From assembly GCA_964450435.1 (NCBI GenBank), contig CAYVCX010000041.1, positions 1 to 26,444 of the forward strand: a stretch of DNA of 26,444 nt, given 5' to 3'. This DNA comes from SKLM01 sp964450435 (GTDB lineage: Bacteria > Chloroflexota > Anaerolineae > B4-G1). A model generated the notes under the pieces. The model had not been told where the DNA came from and ran no database searches. It saw only the letters and a list, made by a program, of their open reading frames with translations. Shown piece after piece: positions 1 through 7,058 of the stretch; position 1 is the first letter of the stretch; every line of letters begins with the position of its first letter. Made by a program: the position numbers and the translations under genes.

Positions 1-50
1 CAGAAGAATACCTCATGTCGTGACTTTTTCGAACCTTACGCCCTATACTA

Positions 51-270
51 GGTTCCCGCGAGCGAGAGCTTGACGGAAGAGCATCCGCCACCCACCGGAG
101 GCACCTCGTCCGCCACGGTCAATCCGCACCTTCGGCAGGTTCGTGTCCTTTCCGCGTCTCGAGACCCCACCTGGCGAAGGTTCCGTCGCGAGCCTGACGG
201 AACAGCATCCGCCACCCACCAGAGGCACTCCGTTCTCCCCCGTCAACCGCGAACCTTCGCCAGGGTAGCG
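51..270. repeat. Two-copy degenerate direct repeat, period about 124 bp
   Basis: A 34-base core at 71-104 recurs at 195-228 with only two differences (32/34). The similarity continues on both sides. A GGTTCC...GCGAGC stretch precedes each core (from 51 and from 178), and a GTCAA...CCTTCG.CAGG stretch follows each (to about 145 and about 270). The second unit also contains an inverted pair, CTGGCGAAGGTTC at 170-182 and GAACCTTCGCCAG at 250-262. I see no reading frame of convincing codon usage here. It could be a tandem remnant of a dispersed intergenic repeat; the window does not show further copies. Confidence 0.75.
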
Positions 271-344
271 CCCACCCTGTCTACCACTCCCCAATATCCC
301 AAATTCAAGCCCCATTTCCCAAACGGTATCCCAAATCTCCCCTA

Positions 345-373
345 CTGACACCCACCCCATCCTGCGCTATAAT
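345..373 (+). promoter_or_regulatory. Near-consensus sigma-70 promoter with no clear gene downstream
   Basis: CTGACA at 345-350 and a perfect TATAAT at 368-373 are separated by exactly 17 bases. Transcription would start near 380 on the plus strand. The next 700 bases contain no convincing protein gene, so it may drive a small RNA, a decayed gene or an unrecognised short ORF. A chance match cannot be excluded from sequence alone. Confidence 0.5.
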
Positions 374-842
374 AGCATCAACCGTCCCGCACCCCGTGCC
401 GGACTCGACCCAGAGCCTACCCGAGACGTCCCATGATGCCCACAACCACCCGGTCCAGACGACCCGTCCCCTTCAGCCAGCCGCGGTGGCCTCCCATCTC
501 CCGTCTCCCCCATCGCGCCCGGCGAGAGTGGCTCTACTGAACAAAAGTGCATGGCCAGAAAGACCCGAAAGGTGTTCAACAGAGGGATCGAATATCTTGA
601 CCGGAACTCGGAATCTGAGACAGAGACTCAACTCGCTACTCGATTCTAGGAGACCTTCAGTACTACAACCTCATCTCCCGCCAAGAGACTTCCGGAGTCT
701 GCATGACAATGCTAGACGGATCAGGAATCGTTCTGTGAGCATCCTTAGACCGGGTTGCGCTTTGGACTCTAAGACTTCGGAAGCCTGCTCCTCTGGCAAG
801 TGGGGTTGTAGTGTTGGGGTCTCTCTTGGTTCTTTCAGTAGA

Positions 843-889
843 GTCGATATTGTTTCCGGAAAAAAAGTTCCGGGCGAAACAATATCGAC
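843..889. repeat. Long hairpin (inverted repeat) with GATATTG arms
   Basis: Bases 843-855 pair perfectly with 877-889 (13 bp). After a three-base bulge, 856-861 pairs with 868-873 (CCGGAA/TTCCGG), closing an A-rich six-base loop. No T-tract follows on either strand, so it is not a standard intrinsic terminator. The arm contains CGATATTG, which also makes up the nearby palindrome at 1013-1030. Confidence 0.8.
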
Positions 890-1002
890 CGCGGAAAACA
901 TGGGACGGCGCCCCACTTTGGCCCTCCAGGATGCCGTTTTATGGGATGGCGCCACCAAAAGAGGCGGTTTTTCGGCCTGCTCGCCCCACCGTCTCGCGGG
1001 GG

Positions 1003-1030
1003 GATATTGATTCGATATTGTACAATATCG
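1003..1030. repeat. Perfect 18-bp palindrome with an extra half-site
   Basis: CGATATTG, TA and CAATATCG form a perfect palindrome at 1013-1030. Another GATATTG lies at 1003-1009. The same 8-mer and its complement form the arms of the hairpin at 843-889. Such symmetric AT-rich sites in GC-rich DNA often bind a dimeric regulator, but no regulator gene is adjacent in this window. Confidence 0.75.
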
Positions 1031-1141
1031 CCCGCCACAAAACGAGGCCGGTTCACACATCGACCCCTCACCGGCAGGCAGTCAAGCGTGGTCGATGGTG
1101 GACTAGGGGACAGGACATGCGTGACCGCGAGGAACTACTGC

Positions 1142-1747
1142 TCACTGCCGCCGCCACCGGCCCAGCAGCCTCTCCACCGGGGGTAGCCGTGCCGCGAGCA
1201 GCAGGCCCAGCGTGACCCCTGCCGCCGCTGGCCAGGTCCGCAAGACCTTGTAGTTCCACACGTAGTGCGCCACCACGAGGCTGGCGGCCACATACACCAG
1301 CCTGTGCAGCCGCTTCCAGTTCCGGCCCAGTCGCTTCATCCACCCGGCGGTTGACGTCAGCGCCAGCAACCCCAGAATCACCAGCGCCCCCAGCCCCGCC
1401 ATCTCCCGGCGGCTCTCCACGATCACCCGGGCCACCAGCCGCACGTCGAAGCGGTAGTCCAACCCGGCGAACGCCAGGAAATGCAGCGCCGCGTATGCGA
1501 AGGCGTACAGCCCCAACGTCCGCCGCACCTTCACCACCTGTTCGAAGCCGGCCACGGTTCGGATCACCGTCGGGACCAGGGAGAGCAGCAGGAGCGCCAG
1601 CGCGTACCGGCCCAGCAGCCGAATCACCGCCGCCACCGGGGCTGGTCCCAACTGGTCTTGCCAGTACATCCACGTCAGCGCCGCCAGGGGCGCCAGCGCC
1701 GTGACGTGGGTCCCTATCAGGAGCCAGCCCGCGTCCCGTCCACGCAC
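1142..1747 (-). CDS. msrQ: MsrQ, haem-binding membrane subunit of the MsrPQ methionine sulfoxide reductase
   Basis: A 201-residue integral membrane protein of the ferric reductase-like transmembrane family (YedZ/MsrQ). In known systems MsrQ passes electrons through haem to MsrP, which repairs oxidised methionines in exported proteins. About six hydrophobic segments are visible. The likely haem-ligand histidines are H89 (AALHFLAF), H148 (KRLHRLVY) and H161 (AHYVWNY), with spacing like that of the Escherichia coli protein. The start is GTG at 1747, sharing one base with the TAG stop of msrP (TAGTG), which implies translational coupling. Length is normal for the family. I see no terminator just after it. 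Confidence 0.94.
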   Translation of the reverse strand: MRGRDAGWLLIGTHVTALAPLAALTWMYWQDQLGPAPVAAVIRLLGRYALALLLLSLVPTVIRTVAGFEQVVKVRRTLGLYAFAYAALHFLAFAGLDYRFDVRLVARVIVESRREMAGLGALVILGLLALTSTAGWMKRLGRNWKRLHRLVYVAASLVVAHYVWNYKVLRTWPAAAGVTLGLLLAARLPPVERLLGRWRRQ

Positions 1748-2691
1748 TAGAAGCTCTCCTTCAGATCCATGCCGACGTACAGGTGGGCCACGTCGGCCTC
1801 GTACCCGTTGAACAGCTCCGTCGGGCGCCGGCCTCCGTCCCCGATCACCCGCTCCGTCGCCTGGGACCAGCGCGGATGCGGCACGTCGGGATTCACGTTC
1901 GCGTAGAACCCGTACTCGCTAGGGCCTGCGGCCATCCACGATGAGACCGGCATCTCCGCCACCAGGTCGATCTTGACGATCGACTTGATGCTCTTGAAGC
2001 CGTATTTCCACGGCACGACCAGGCGCACCGGCGCGCCGTTCTGGGGGGGCAGCTCCTTCCCATACAACCCCGTCGCCAGGATCGTCAGATCGTGCATCGC
2101 CTCGTCCAGGCGCAGCCCCTCCACGTACGGCCAGTCCAGCACCCCGGACTCCTGCCCCGGCATCTGCTCAGGGTCATACAGCGTCTCGAAGCGCACAAAC
2201 TCGGCCTCAGCCGTCGGCTCCACCATCTCCAGCACTCTTGATAGGGGGAAGCCCCTCCACGGGATGACCATCGACCACCCCTCCACGCATCGCATGCGGT
2301 AGATGCGCTCTTCCTGGTCGAACGCCAGGATCTCCTCCAGGGTGAGGGTCTTGGGATGGCGCACCAGCCCGCCCACCTCCACCTCCCAGGGCGAAGTCTT
2401 GAAGTCCCTGGCCAGCTCCGCCACCCCCGTCTTCGACAGTGTGAACTCGTAGAAGTTGATGTATCCGGTCACGTCGTCGTAGGGCGTCAGGTCCTCCGCC
2501 AGTTGCTCCGCCCTCGCCGTCGGCCCTGGCCCCGCGCCGGTGGCGGCGTCGCCGGGCGGAGCCTCGTCCGGTTGCCCGGCGCAGGCGCCCAGCAGCGAGG
2601 CGGCTGCCAGAGCGCCCATTCTTGCAATCAGTTGCCGTCGGTTCAGATACATCGACTCCGGCGTGATCTCCGATGCGGTGACGTTCTTCAT
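1747..2691 (-). CDS. msrP: MsrP, molybdopterin-dependent protein-methionine-sulfoxide reductase
   Basis: A 314-residue protein of the oxidoreductase molybdopterin-binding (YedY/MsrP) family that reduces methionine sulfoxide in exported proteins. Residues 18-19 are a twin arginine (NRRQLIARMG), followed by a hydrophobic stretch ending in LLGAC at C37, so it looks like a Tat-exported lipoprotein. C135 in RMRCVEGWS matches the cysteine that ligates molybdenum. NFYEF at 79-83 and PWKYGFKSIKSI near 227-238 are family hallmarks. I chose ATG 2691 because it has an AGGAG ribosome binding site four bases upstream and puts the Tat motif at the N terminus. The frame stays open to 3432, but that extension runs antisense through the kinase gene. 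It is first in the msrP-msrQ operon. Confidence 0.95.
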   Translation of the reverse strand: MKNVTASEITPESMYLNRRQLIARMGALAAASLLGACAGQPDEAPPGDAATGAGPGPTARAEQLAEDLTPYDDVTGYINFYEFTLSKTGVAELARDFKTSPWEVEVGGLVRHPKTLTLEEILAFDQEERIYRMRCVEGWSMVIPWRGFPLSRVLEMVEPTAEAEFVRFETLYDPEQMPGQESGVLDWPYVEGLRLDEAMHDLTILATGLYGKELPPQNGAPVRLVVPWKYGFKSIKSIVKIDLVAEMPVSSWMAAGPSEYGFYANVNPDVPHPRWSQATERVIGDGGRRPTELFNGYEADVAHLYVGMDLKESF

Positions 2692-2693
2692 TT

Positions 2694-2700
2694 CTCTCCT
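2694..2700 (-). promoter_or_regulatory. Ribosome binding site of msrP
   Basis: Read on the minus strand this is AGGAGAG, with the AGGAG core four bases before ATG 2691. It supports the short start against the much longer open frame upstream. Confidence 0.75.
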
Positions 2701-2768
2701 CTTGCCAGCCGCACTGCGGGGTCCGCTGCGGCCTCCTGGTTCGTCTATCCCTGCCCTTTCTCCGGGGT

Positions 2769-2797
2769 AGTATACGCCGGCGGGCGACCCTTGTCCA
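2769..2797 (-). promoter_or_regulatory. Predicted promoter of msrPQ
   Basis: On the minus strand TGGACA (2797-2792) and TATACT (2774-2769) lie 17 bases apart, each one base from consensus. The start of transcription would be near 2762, about 70 bases before the msrP ATG. Confidence 0.65.
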
Positions 2798-2868
2798 GAT
2801 TCGCCCTCCTCGATTGCCGCCGGCCCTCCAACAGGTCCGGCTGCCCACGTCGCTGAGGGTCGCCTTTC

Positions 2869-2897
2869 TTGACGCCCTGCGGTGCGGCGGGTAAAAT
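2869..2897 (+). promoter_or_regulatory. Predicted promoter of the kinase-methyltransferase operon
   Basis: TTGACG at 2869-2874 and TAAAAT at 2892-2897 are separated by 17 bases, each one mismatch from consensus. It faces away from the msrP promoter, so the 282-base gap is a divergent promoter region. The 5' leader would be about 70 bases. Confidence 0.68.
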
Positions 2898-2960
2898 GCC
2901 GTGGCAGGCCCCCGCAGGAGGTGACCAGAGCCATTGCCAGGGAAGGGCGGGCCTGCCCAG

Positions 2961-2968
2961 GGAGGAGG
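2961..2968 (+). promoter_or_regulatory. Ribosome binding site of the kinase gene
   Basis: GGAGGAGG lies five bases before ATG 2974. It fixes the start, which would otherwise be placed 35 codons upstream where no such site exists and where the predicted promoter lies. Confidence 0.8.
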
Positions 2969-2973
2969 CCCGT

Positions 2974-4314
2974 ATGTCCCAGATCACCCACGTCGTCAAG
3001 CGCACCGGTGCAGTGGTGCCGTTCAAGAAGCAGCGCATCGCCAACGCCATCTACCAGGCTGCCGTGGCCGTCGGCGGGCGCGACCGGGAGCTCGCCGAGG
3101 ACCTTGCCGATCGCGTCGTGGACGTGCTCGAGGATCAGACGCCCCCCGATCACGTGCCGACTGTCGAGGAAATCCAGGACGTCGTGGAGAAGGTGCTGAT
3201 CGAGAACGGTCACGCCAGGACCGCCAAGGCCTATATCCTCTACCGTGATGAGCGCGCCCGCCGGCGCCGCGAACGGGCCCGGCGCTCCCGGCAGCCCTCG
3301 GAGAACATCCCCTGGGCCAAGATCTGGGAGGCTCTCAACTGGGCTGTGGAGCACGATCTCCATACCGTCGGCCACCTGAACCGCCGCATCGCCGCGGGTG
3401 AGTTCCCTCAGATTGTCCGCGAGACCGACCACTTCTACATCGAGGACATCACCACGGCGGCGGAGATGGTCAAGGATTCGCAGGACCGGGTGCGCATGGT
3501 GATCATCGCCGGGCCGTCATCCTCGGGGAAAACCACCACCACCACGAAGCTCAGTCACCTGTTGGAGAAGGCCGGCATCAGCCTGGTGCCCCTCGCCGTC
3601 GACAACTACTTCTTCGACCTCGAGCTCCACCCCAGGGACGAGTTCGGTGATTACGACTTCGAGACACCCCAGGCCCTCGATCTGGATCTCATCAATGACC
3701 ATTTGAGGCGTCTCCTCGCCGGTGAGGAGGTGAGGATCCCCTTCTACGACTTCCAGACCGGCAGGCGCCACGACGCGCAGACTCCCATGAAGGTCGCGCC
3801 GGACGAGATGATCCTCATCGACAGCCTCCACGGGCTCTACCCGGACATGACCGAGGGCATTCGCGATGAGGTCAAATTCAAGCTCTTCGTCGAGCCCTTG
3901 CTCCAGATGAAGGGGCCCGACGGCAGGTACATCCGCTGGACCGACCTCCGGCTGATGCGCCGTATGGTGCGCGATGCCAGCTTCCGGGCTTACGACCCCG
4001 AGCGCACCCTGGGTCACTGGCATTACGTGCGCAAGAGCGAGATGCGCAATATCATCCCCTACGCCAATACCGCCGATCACATTGTCAATACGGGCCTCCC
4101 CTACGAGCTCCCTGTCATGAAGGCCCGCCTATTCGACTACTTCGAGGCGTGGGTGGAGGAGTACCGCGGCGACCCTCTGCGGCAGGACGCCTACATGCGC
4201 GCCGAGCGGGTTCATCGTCTGCTCAGCTCCGTCACCGCCGTCGAGGACGAGTCGTCGATTCCGCCCGATTCGCTGCTCCGGGAGTTCATCGGCGGTAGCT
4301 GCTATGACTACTAG
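2974..4314 (+). CDS. ATP-cone / uridine kinase-like (phosphoribulokinase family) fusion protein
   Basis: A 446-residue cytoplasmic protein with two parts. Residues about 5-92 look like an ATP-cone (VVKRTGAVVPFKKQRIANAI, then the helical EEIQDVVEKVL...ARTAKAYILYRDERA), the nucleotide-sensing fold of ribonucleotide reductases and NrdR. After an Arg-rich linker, residues about 175-440 are a P-loop nucleoside kinase. It has Walker A GPSSSGKTT at 180-188, DNYF at 210-213, YDFETPQALD near 227-236 and IDSLHGL at 282-288, as in the uridine kinase/phosphoribulokinase family. Uridine or another nucleoside is the likely substrate, but specificity is not proven. The reading frame overlaps the next gene by 11 bases. 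I cannot assign it as a classical udk, which lacks the N-terminal domain. Confidence 0.9.
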   Translation: MSQITHVVKRTGAVVPFKKQRIANAIYQAAVAVGGRDRELAEDLADRVVDVLEDQTPPDHVPTVEEIQDVVEKVLIENGHARTAKAYILYRDERARRRRERARRSRQPSENIPWAKIWEALNWAVEHDLHTVGHLNRRIAAGEFPQIVRETDHFYIEDITTAAEMVKDSQDRVRMVIIAGPSSSGKTTTTTKLSHLLEKAGISLVPLAVDNYFFDLELHPRDEFGDYDFETPQALDLDLINDHLRRLLAGEEVRIPFYDFQTGRRHDAQTPMKVAPDEMILIDSLHGLYPDMTEGIRDEVKFKLFVEPLLQMKGPDGRYIRWTDLRLMRRMVRDASFRAYDPERTLGHWHYVRKSEMRNIIPYANTADHIVNTGLPYELPVMKARLFDYFEAWVEEYRGDPLRQDAYMRAERVHRLLSSVTAVEDESSIPPDSLLREFIGGSCYDY

Positions 4315-5512
4315 GTCGAGCTTCGCGGCTGCCCCGGCAGAGTCCCCGGCGCAGCAGGGGAGTGGCGCTCAGAGATTCCACAGGTTCGTCGTCCGGCTGG
4401 CTGGTCAGGAGCTGCTCGTCGTGGGCAAACCTGGTGTCTGGTCCTGGGACACCGTCAACCCCGGTACCGCGGCGCTTCTGGAGATGCCGCGTTTTGAGTC
4501 TCATGCCCGCGTGCTGGACCTGGGCTGCGGCACCGGCGTCATCGGCGCTGTGGCCGCCCTCCTTGCTCCCCGGGCCCGCGTCACCCTGGTGGACTGCAAC
4601 CTGGTGGCCGTAGCTGCCGCTCGGCGCACCCTCGAGGCCAACCAGGTGTCCAATGCCGAGGTGCGTCTGAGCGATGGGGTGGAGGGATTGGACCGGGCTG
4701 CCTTCGACCTGGTGCTCTGTCACTTGCCCCGTGGTCGCGAGGTCCAGAGGGAGCTGATTCGCGGCGCTGCTCACGTGCTGCGCCCCCAGGGGCACTTCTA
4801 CTTCGTCGGCAGCACCAACGTGGGGATCAAGGGGGCTGTGGCCTACGCCCGCGAGCTCTTCGGTCGCTGCGGCGTGGTGCGGCAGAAGAAGGGATATCAC
4901 GTGGCCATGACCATCCGCGCCGAGGGGCTGGAGCCGCCTCCGTGCGGCAATCCCTATGTCTCGCGCAGCATCGCCCTCGATGGCGGCGGGATCACCCTCG
5001 TGAGCAAGCCGGGGGTCTTCGCCTGGGATCGCGTCGACGAGGGCACCGCCCGGCTGGTGGGCGCGATGGATGTGGCTGCCGGCGCCCGCGTGCTCGACCT
5101 CGGCTGCGGGACCGGGCTCGCCGGACTGGCTGCCGCACGGCGCGCTCCAGACGGCGCGGCCGTCCTTGTGGACACCGACCTGCGTGCTGCCCGATCCGCC
5201 TGCTACACCCTTGAGGCCAATGCTGTCGCCAATGCCTCCGTGCTCCTCGCCGACGGGGTTTCCTGGGTTATCAAGGCGGGGTCTCTCGATGTCGTCATCA
5301 CCAATCCCCCGTTCCATCAGGGGCGGGAGGTCGACTACGGCGTCGCCCATCAGTTCGTTCGGGACTCGCGACAGGTGCTTCGTCCTGGGGGCCGGCTCTT
5401 TCTGGTGGCGAACCGCTTCATCGGCTACGATGATCTGATTCGCCAGGTCTTCGGCGACGTGGCAGTCGACCACCTGGACGCCCGTTACCACGTCCTGAGT
5501 GCCACGGCGTAG
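4304..5512 (+). CDS. Two-domain SAM methyltransferase, RsmC/RlmG-like
   Basis: A 402-residue protein made of two similar class I methyltransferase halves. Each half begins with a related signature, KPGVWSWDTVNPGT at 42-55 and KPGVFAWDRVDEGT at 235-248. Each has a SAM-binding loop, LDLGCGTG at 71-78 and 264-271. The C-terminal half carries the catalytic NPPF at 334-337, typical of RsmC (guanine-N2 methylation of 16S rRNA) and RlmG. The N-terminal half has CHLPRG at about 139-144 instead and should be inactive, though its SAM loop is intact. ATG 4304 lies inside the kinase gene (ATGACTACTAG), so translation is probably coupled. The rRNA target is inferred from family only; another N2-guanine or small-molecule target is possible. 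Confidence 0.9.
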   Translation: MTTRSSFAAAPAESPAQQGSGAQRFHRFVVRLAGQELLVVGKPGVWSWDTVNPGTAALLEMPRFESHARVLDLGCGTGVIGAVAALLAPRARVTLVDCNLVAVAAARRTLEANQVSNAEVRLSDGVEGLDRAAFDLVLCHLPRGREVQRELIRGAAHVLRPQGHFYFVGSTNVGIKGAVAYARELFGRCGVVRQKKGYHVAMTIRAEGLEPPPCGNPYVSRSIALDGGGITLVSKPGVFAWDRVDEGTARLVGAMDVAAGARVLDLGCGTGLAGLAAARRAPDGAAVLVDTDLRAARSACYTLEANAVANASVLLADGVSWVIKAGSLDVVITNPPFHQGREVDYGVAHQFVRDSRQVLRPGGRLFLVANRFIGYDDLIRQVFGDVAVDHLDARYHVLSATA

Positions 5513-5782
5513 CACACCCGCTTTCGAGTGGCTGGGCATGGTCGTGTCGACAGGCGGCAGCATCATCCAGGCCGACGCGTGACCTGCGGTCGTCGCGGGG
5601 CCGGGACGGGGGCGGGCCCGGTCGCCCTGCCCGGCGGGCGGTGGGCCCCATAGTGACGTACAATGCGCGTCCGGGCCTGATCTCTACCCCGCGGGTTGCC
5701 CTGCTTGCCCCCCAACGGATCTGTGCTATAATGGCCTGCTGAGGCTAGCGACCAGCGTTGCAACACCTCAGAACCATATTTG
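5513..5782. other. Intergenic region with GC-rich stems and the peptidase promoter
   Basis: A 270-base gap between the methyltransferase and the first LysM-M23 gene. Around 5590-5650 it is very GC-rich with several possible G/C stems but no T-run that would mark a clean intrinsic terminator. The right end holds the promoter listed separately. No gene is seen. Confidence 0.5.
5705..5732 (+). promoter_or_regulatory. Extended -10 promoter of the LysM-M23 genes
   Basis: TGCTATAAT (TATAAT at 5727-5732 with an upstream TG) is preceded by TTGCCC at 5705-5710 with a 16-base spacer. Transcription would start near 5739, about 44 bases before ATG 5783. The extended -10 can make up for the weak -35. Confidence 0.65.
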
Positions 5783-6982
5783 ATGGATAAAGAACTGCCG
5801 GAACCTAGCGACCGGGAGCGCCGCTCGACCTCTCTTTCGAGCTCAGAGGGCTTGCTTTCGCGCCCAGTGGCCCGTTGCACGACCCAGAGTTCCCCTACCG
5901 GTGTCGACTCGCGCGATGAGTGCCCCTTTTGGGTCCGTGCTACCGCGCACCTGACTGTTATCATCCTTGCCCTGGCCGCCATTGGCCTCAGCGGCGTGAC
6001 AATTCCAGTAACCCAGATCGCTGCGGGTGGCGCCTCGAAGGGCGTATCTGTGTCCACCGGGAGTGTCTCAGTCGAGGAGACGAATCCCTCCCCCGGTCCT
6101 ACACCTGCAAGCAGGCAACAGGCTGCTTCCAACTCCGCCGACACCATTACTCGCCAGGCGGTTCCGCATACGACGTTCCCGGATCGCCCCCGTGCTCAGG
6201 TGATCACCTACACGGTTATAGAGGGCGACAATGTCTCCACCATCGCATATCAGCACGACTTGTTGCCTCAGACCGTCGTGTGGAGTAACCGCGAGGCGAT
6301 TCAGGACGCCCCCTGGTTGATTCAGCCGGGACTCCAGCTGTTTATCTTGCCGGTCGACGGCGTCTACCATACGGTCAGCGCTGGCGAGACGGTCAGGGAC
6401 ATCGCGGCGGAGTACGATGTCGAGCCCTCGGCGCTCTACAATCAGTGGAACGACCTGGAAGAGGGAGATACTCTGCAGGAAGGCCAACTCCTGGTGGTCC
6501 CCGGCGGCGAGGGGTGGGAGATCGCCTGGAAACCGCCGGAACCTGAACCCACTCAGTCGGGAACCACCTATCGGTACAGCGCCAGTTCCGTCGCTGCTCC
6601 CAGCGCCAACAACTGGTTCATCCTCCCCACAGGGAGCCGGCTGGTCTCCGGGTGGTACTTCCGCGATCCCCGTAATCCGGGACACATCGGCCTGGACTAC
6701 AAGTGTCGTCTGGGAGACCCGCTCTACGCTGCGGACAGCGGCGCGGTTACGATTGCGGGTTGGCACGGGGGCTACGGCATACTCGTCGAGGTTGACCACG
6801 GCAACGGCTACATCACTCGTTACGCTCACCTCAGTCAGCTTCTCGTTGGCGGTGGTCAGGGGGTCCGTCAAGGCGATGTCATCGGATACTGCGGCTCCAC
6901 CGGCTGGTCTACGGGGCCTCACCTGCACTTCGAGATTCGTAGGAACGGCGTGCCGCAGGACCCCATGGCTTATCAGCCGTAG
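5783..6982 (+). CDS. LysM-LysM-M23 cell-wall peptidase, copy 1
   Basis: A 399-residue envelope protein. It has a charged cytoplasmic N terminus, one membrane segment at about 53-75, and a Ser/Thr/Pro linker. Two LysM-like peptidoglycan-binding modules follow (about 141-190 and 195-240, each ending in a QLFILP or QLLVVP type strand), then a C-terminal M23/LytM domain. Zinc ligands are visible: H301 and D305 in HIGLD, H349 in YAHLS, and H382 in GPHLHFE, so the peptidase should be active. It would cut peptide cross-links at the outer face of the membrane. ATG 5783 is chosen; TTG 5780 directly before it is also possible, and neither has a strong ribosome binding site. The next gene is a diverged paralogue. 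Confidence 0.9.
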   Translation: MDKELPEPSDRERRSTSLSSSEGLLSRPVARCTTQSSPTGVDSRDECPFWVRATAHLTVIILALAAIGLSGVTIPVTQIAAGGASKGVSVSTGSVSVEETNPSPGPTPASRQQAASNSADTITRQAVPHTTFPDRPRAQVITYTVIEGDNVSTIAYQHDLLPQTVVWSNREAIQDAPWLIQPGLQLFILPVDGVYHTVSAGETVRDIAAEYDVEPSALYNQWNDLEEGDTLQEGQLLVVPGGEGWEIAWKPPEPEPTQSGTTYRYSASSVAAPSANNWFILPTGSRLVSGWYFRDPRNPGHIGLDYKCRLGDPLYAADSGAVTIAGWHGGYGILVEVDHGNGYITRYAHLSQLLVGGGQGVRQGDVIGYCGSTGWSTGPHLHFEIRRNGVPQDPMAYQP

Positions 6983-7058
6983 TTCAATCGCAGTTTAGGA
7001 CGAACCCGTCCCGCCGTCTCCACAACGGGGCGCTGGAGAGCTTTCTGACGAGGACCAG

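Larger units (their letters stand above)
374..1141. other. Long intergenic region, no supported gene
   Basis: Open frames here overlap one another in several frames and on both strands, lack ribosome binding sites and give low-complexity Arg/Pro/Gly-rich peptides. A 32-codon ORF at 551-649 (MARKTRKVF...) has no visible ribosome binding site. The right half (843-1030) holds the inverted-repeat cluster listed separately. Two similar 13-mers, ATGGGACGGCGCC and ATGGGATGGCGCC (about 900 and 942), also recur. No transposase, tRNA or rRNA is recognisable. Confidence 0.6.

Noticed and set aside
551..649. Short ORF MARKTRKVF... downstream of a strong promoter
   Set aside because: No ribosome binding site and only 32 residues; kept as a possibility in the promoter finding but not called as a gene.
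396..1010. 204-codon plus-strand frame before msrQ
   Set aside because: It has no ribosome binding site and low-complexity composition. It crosses the repeat structures, and other frames on both strands are equally open.
2692..3432. Upstream extension of the msrP frame by 247 codons
   Set aside because: It runs antisense through the kinase gene and its promoter, while a good ribosome binding site and Tat signal mark ATG 2691.
4286..5566. 426-codon minus-strand frame opposite the methyltransferase
   Set aside because: It is a mirror of the GC-rich coding strand. The plus-strand product has clear paired SAM motifs and the minus-strand one has none.
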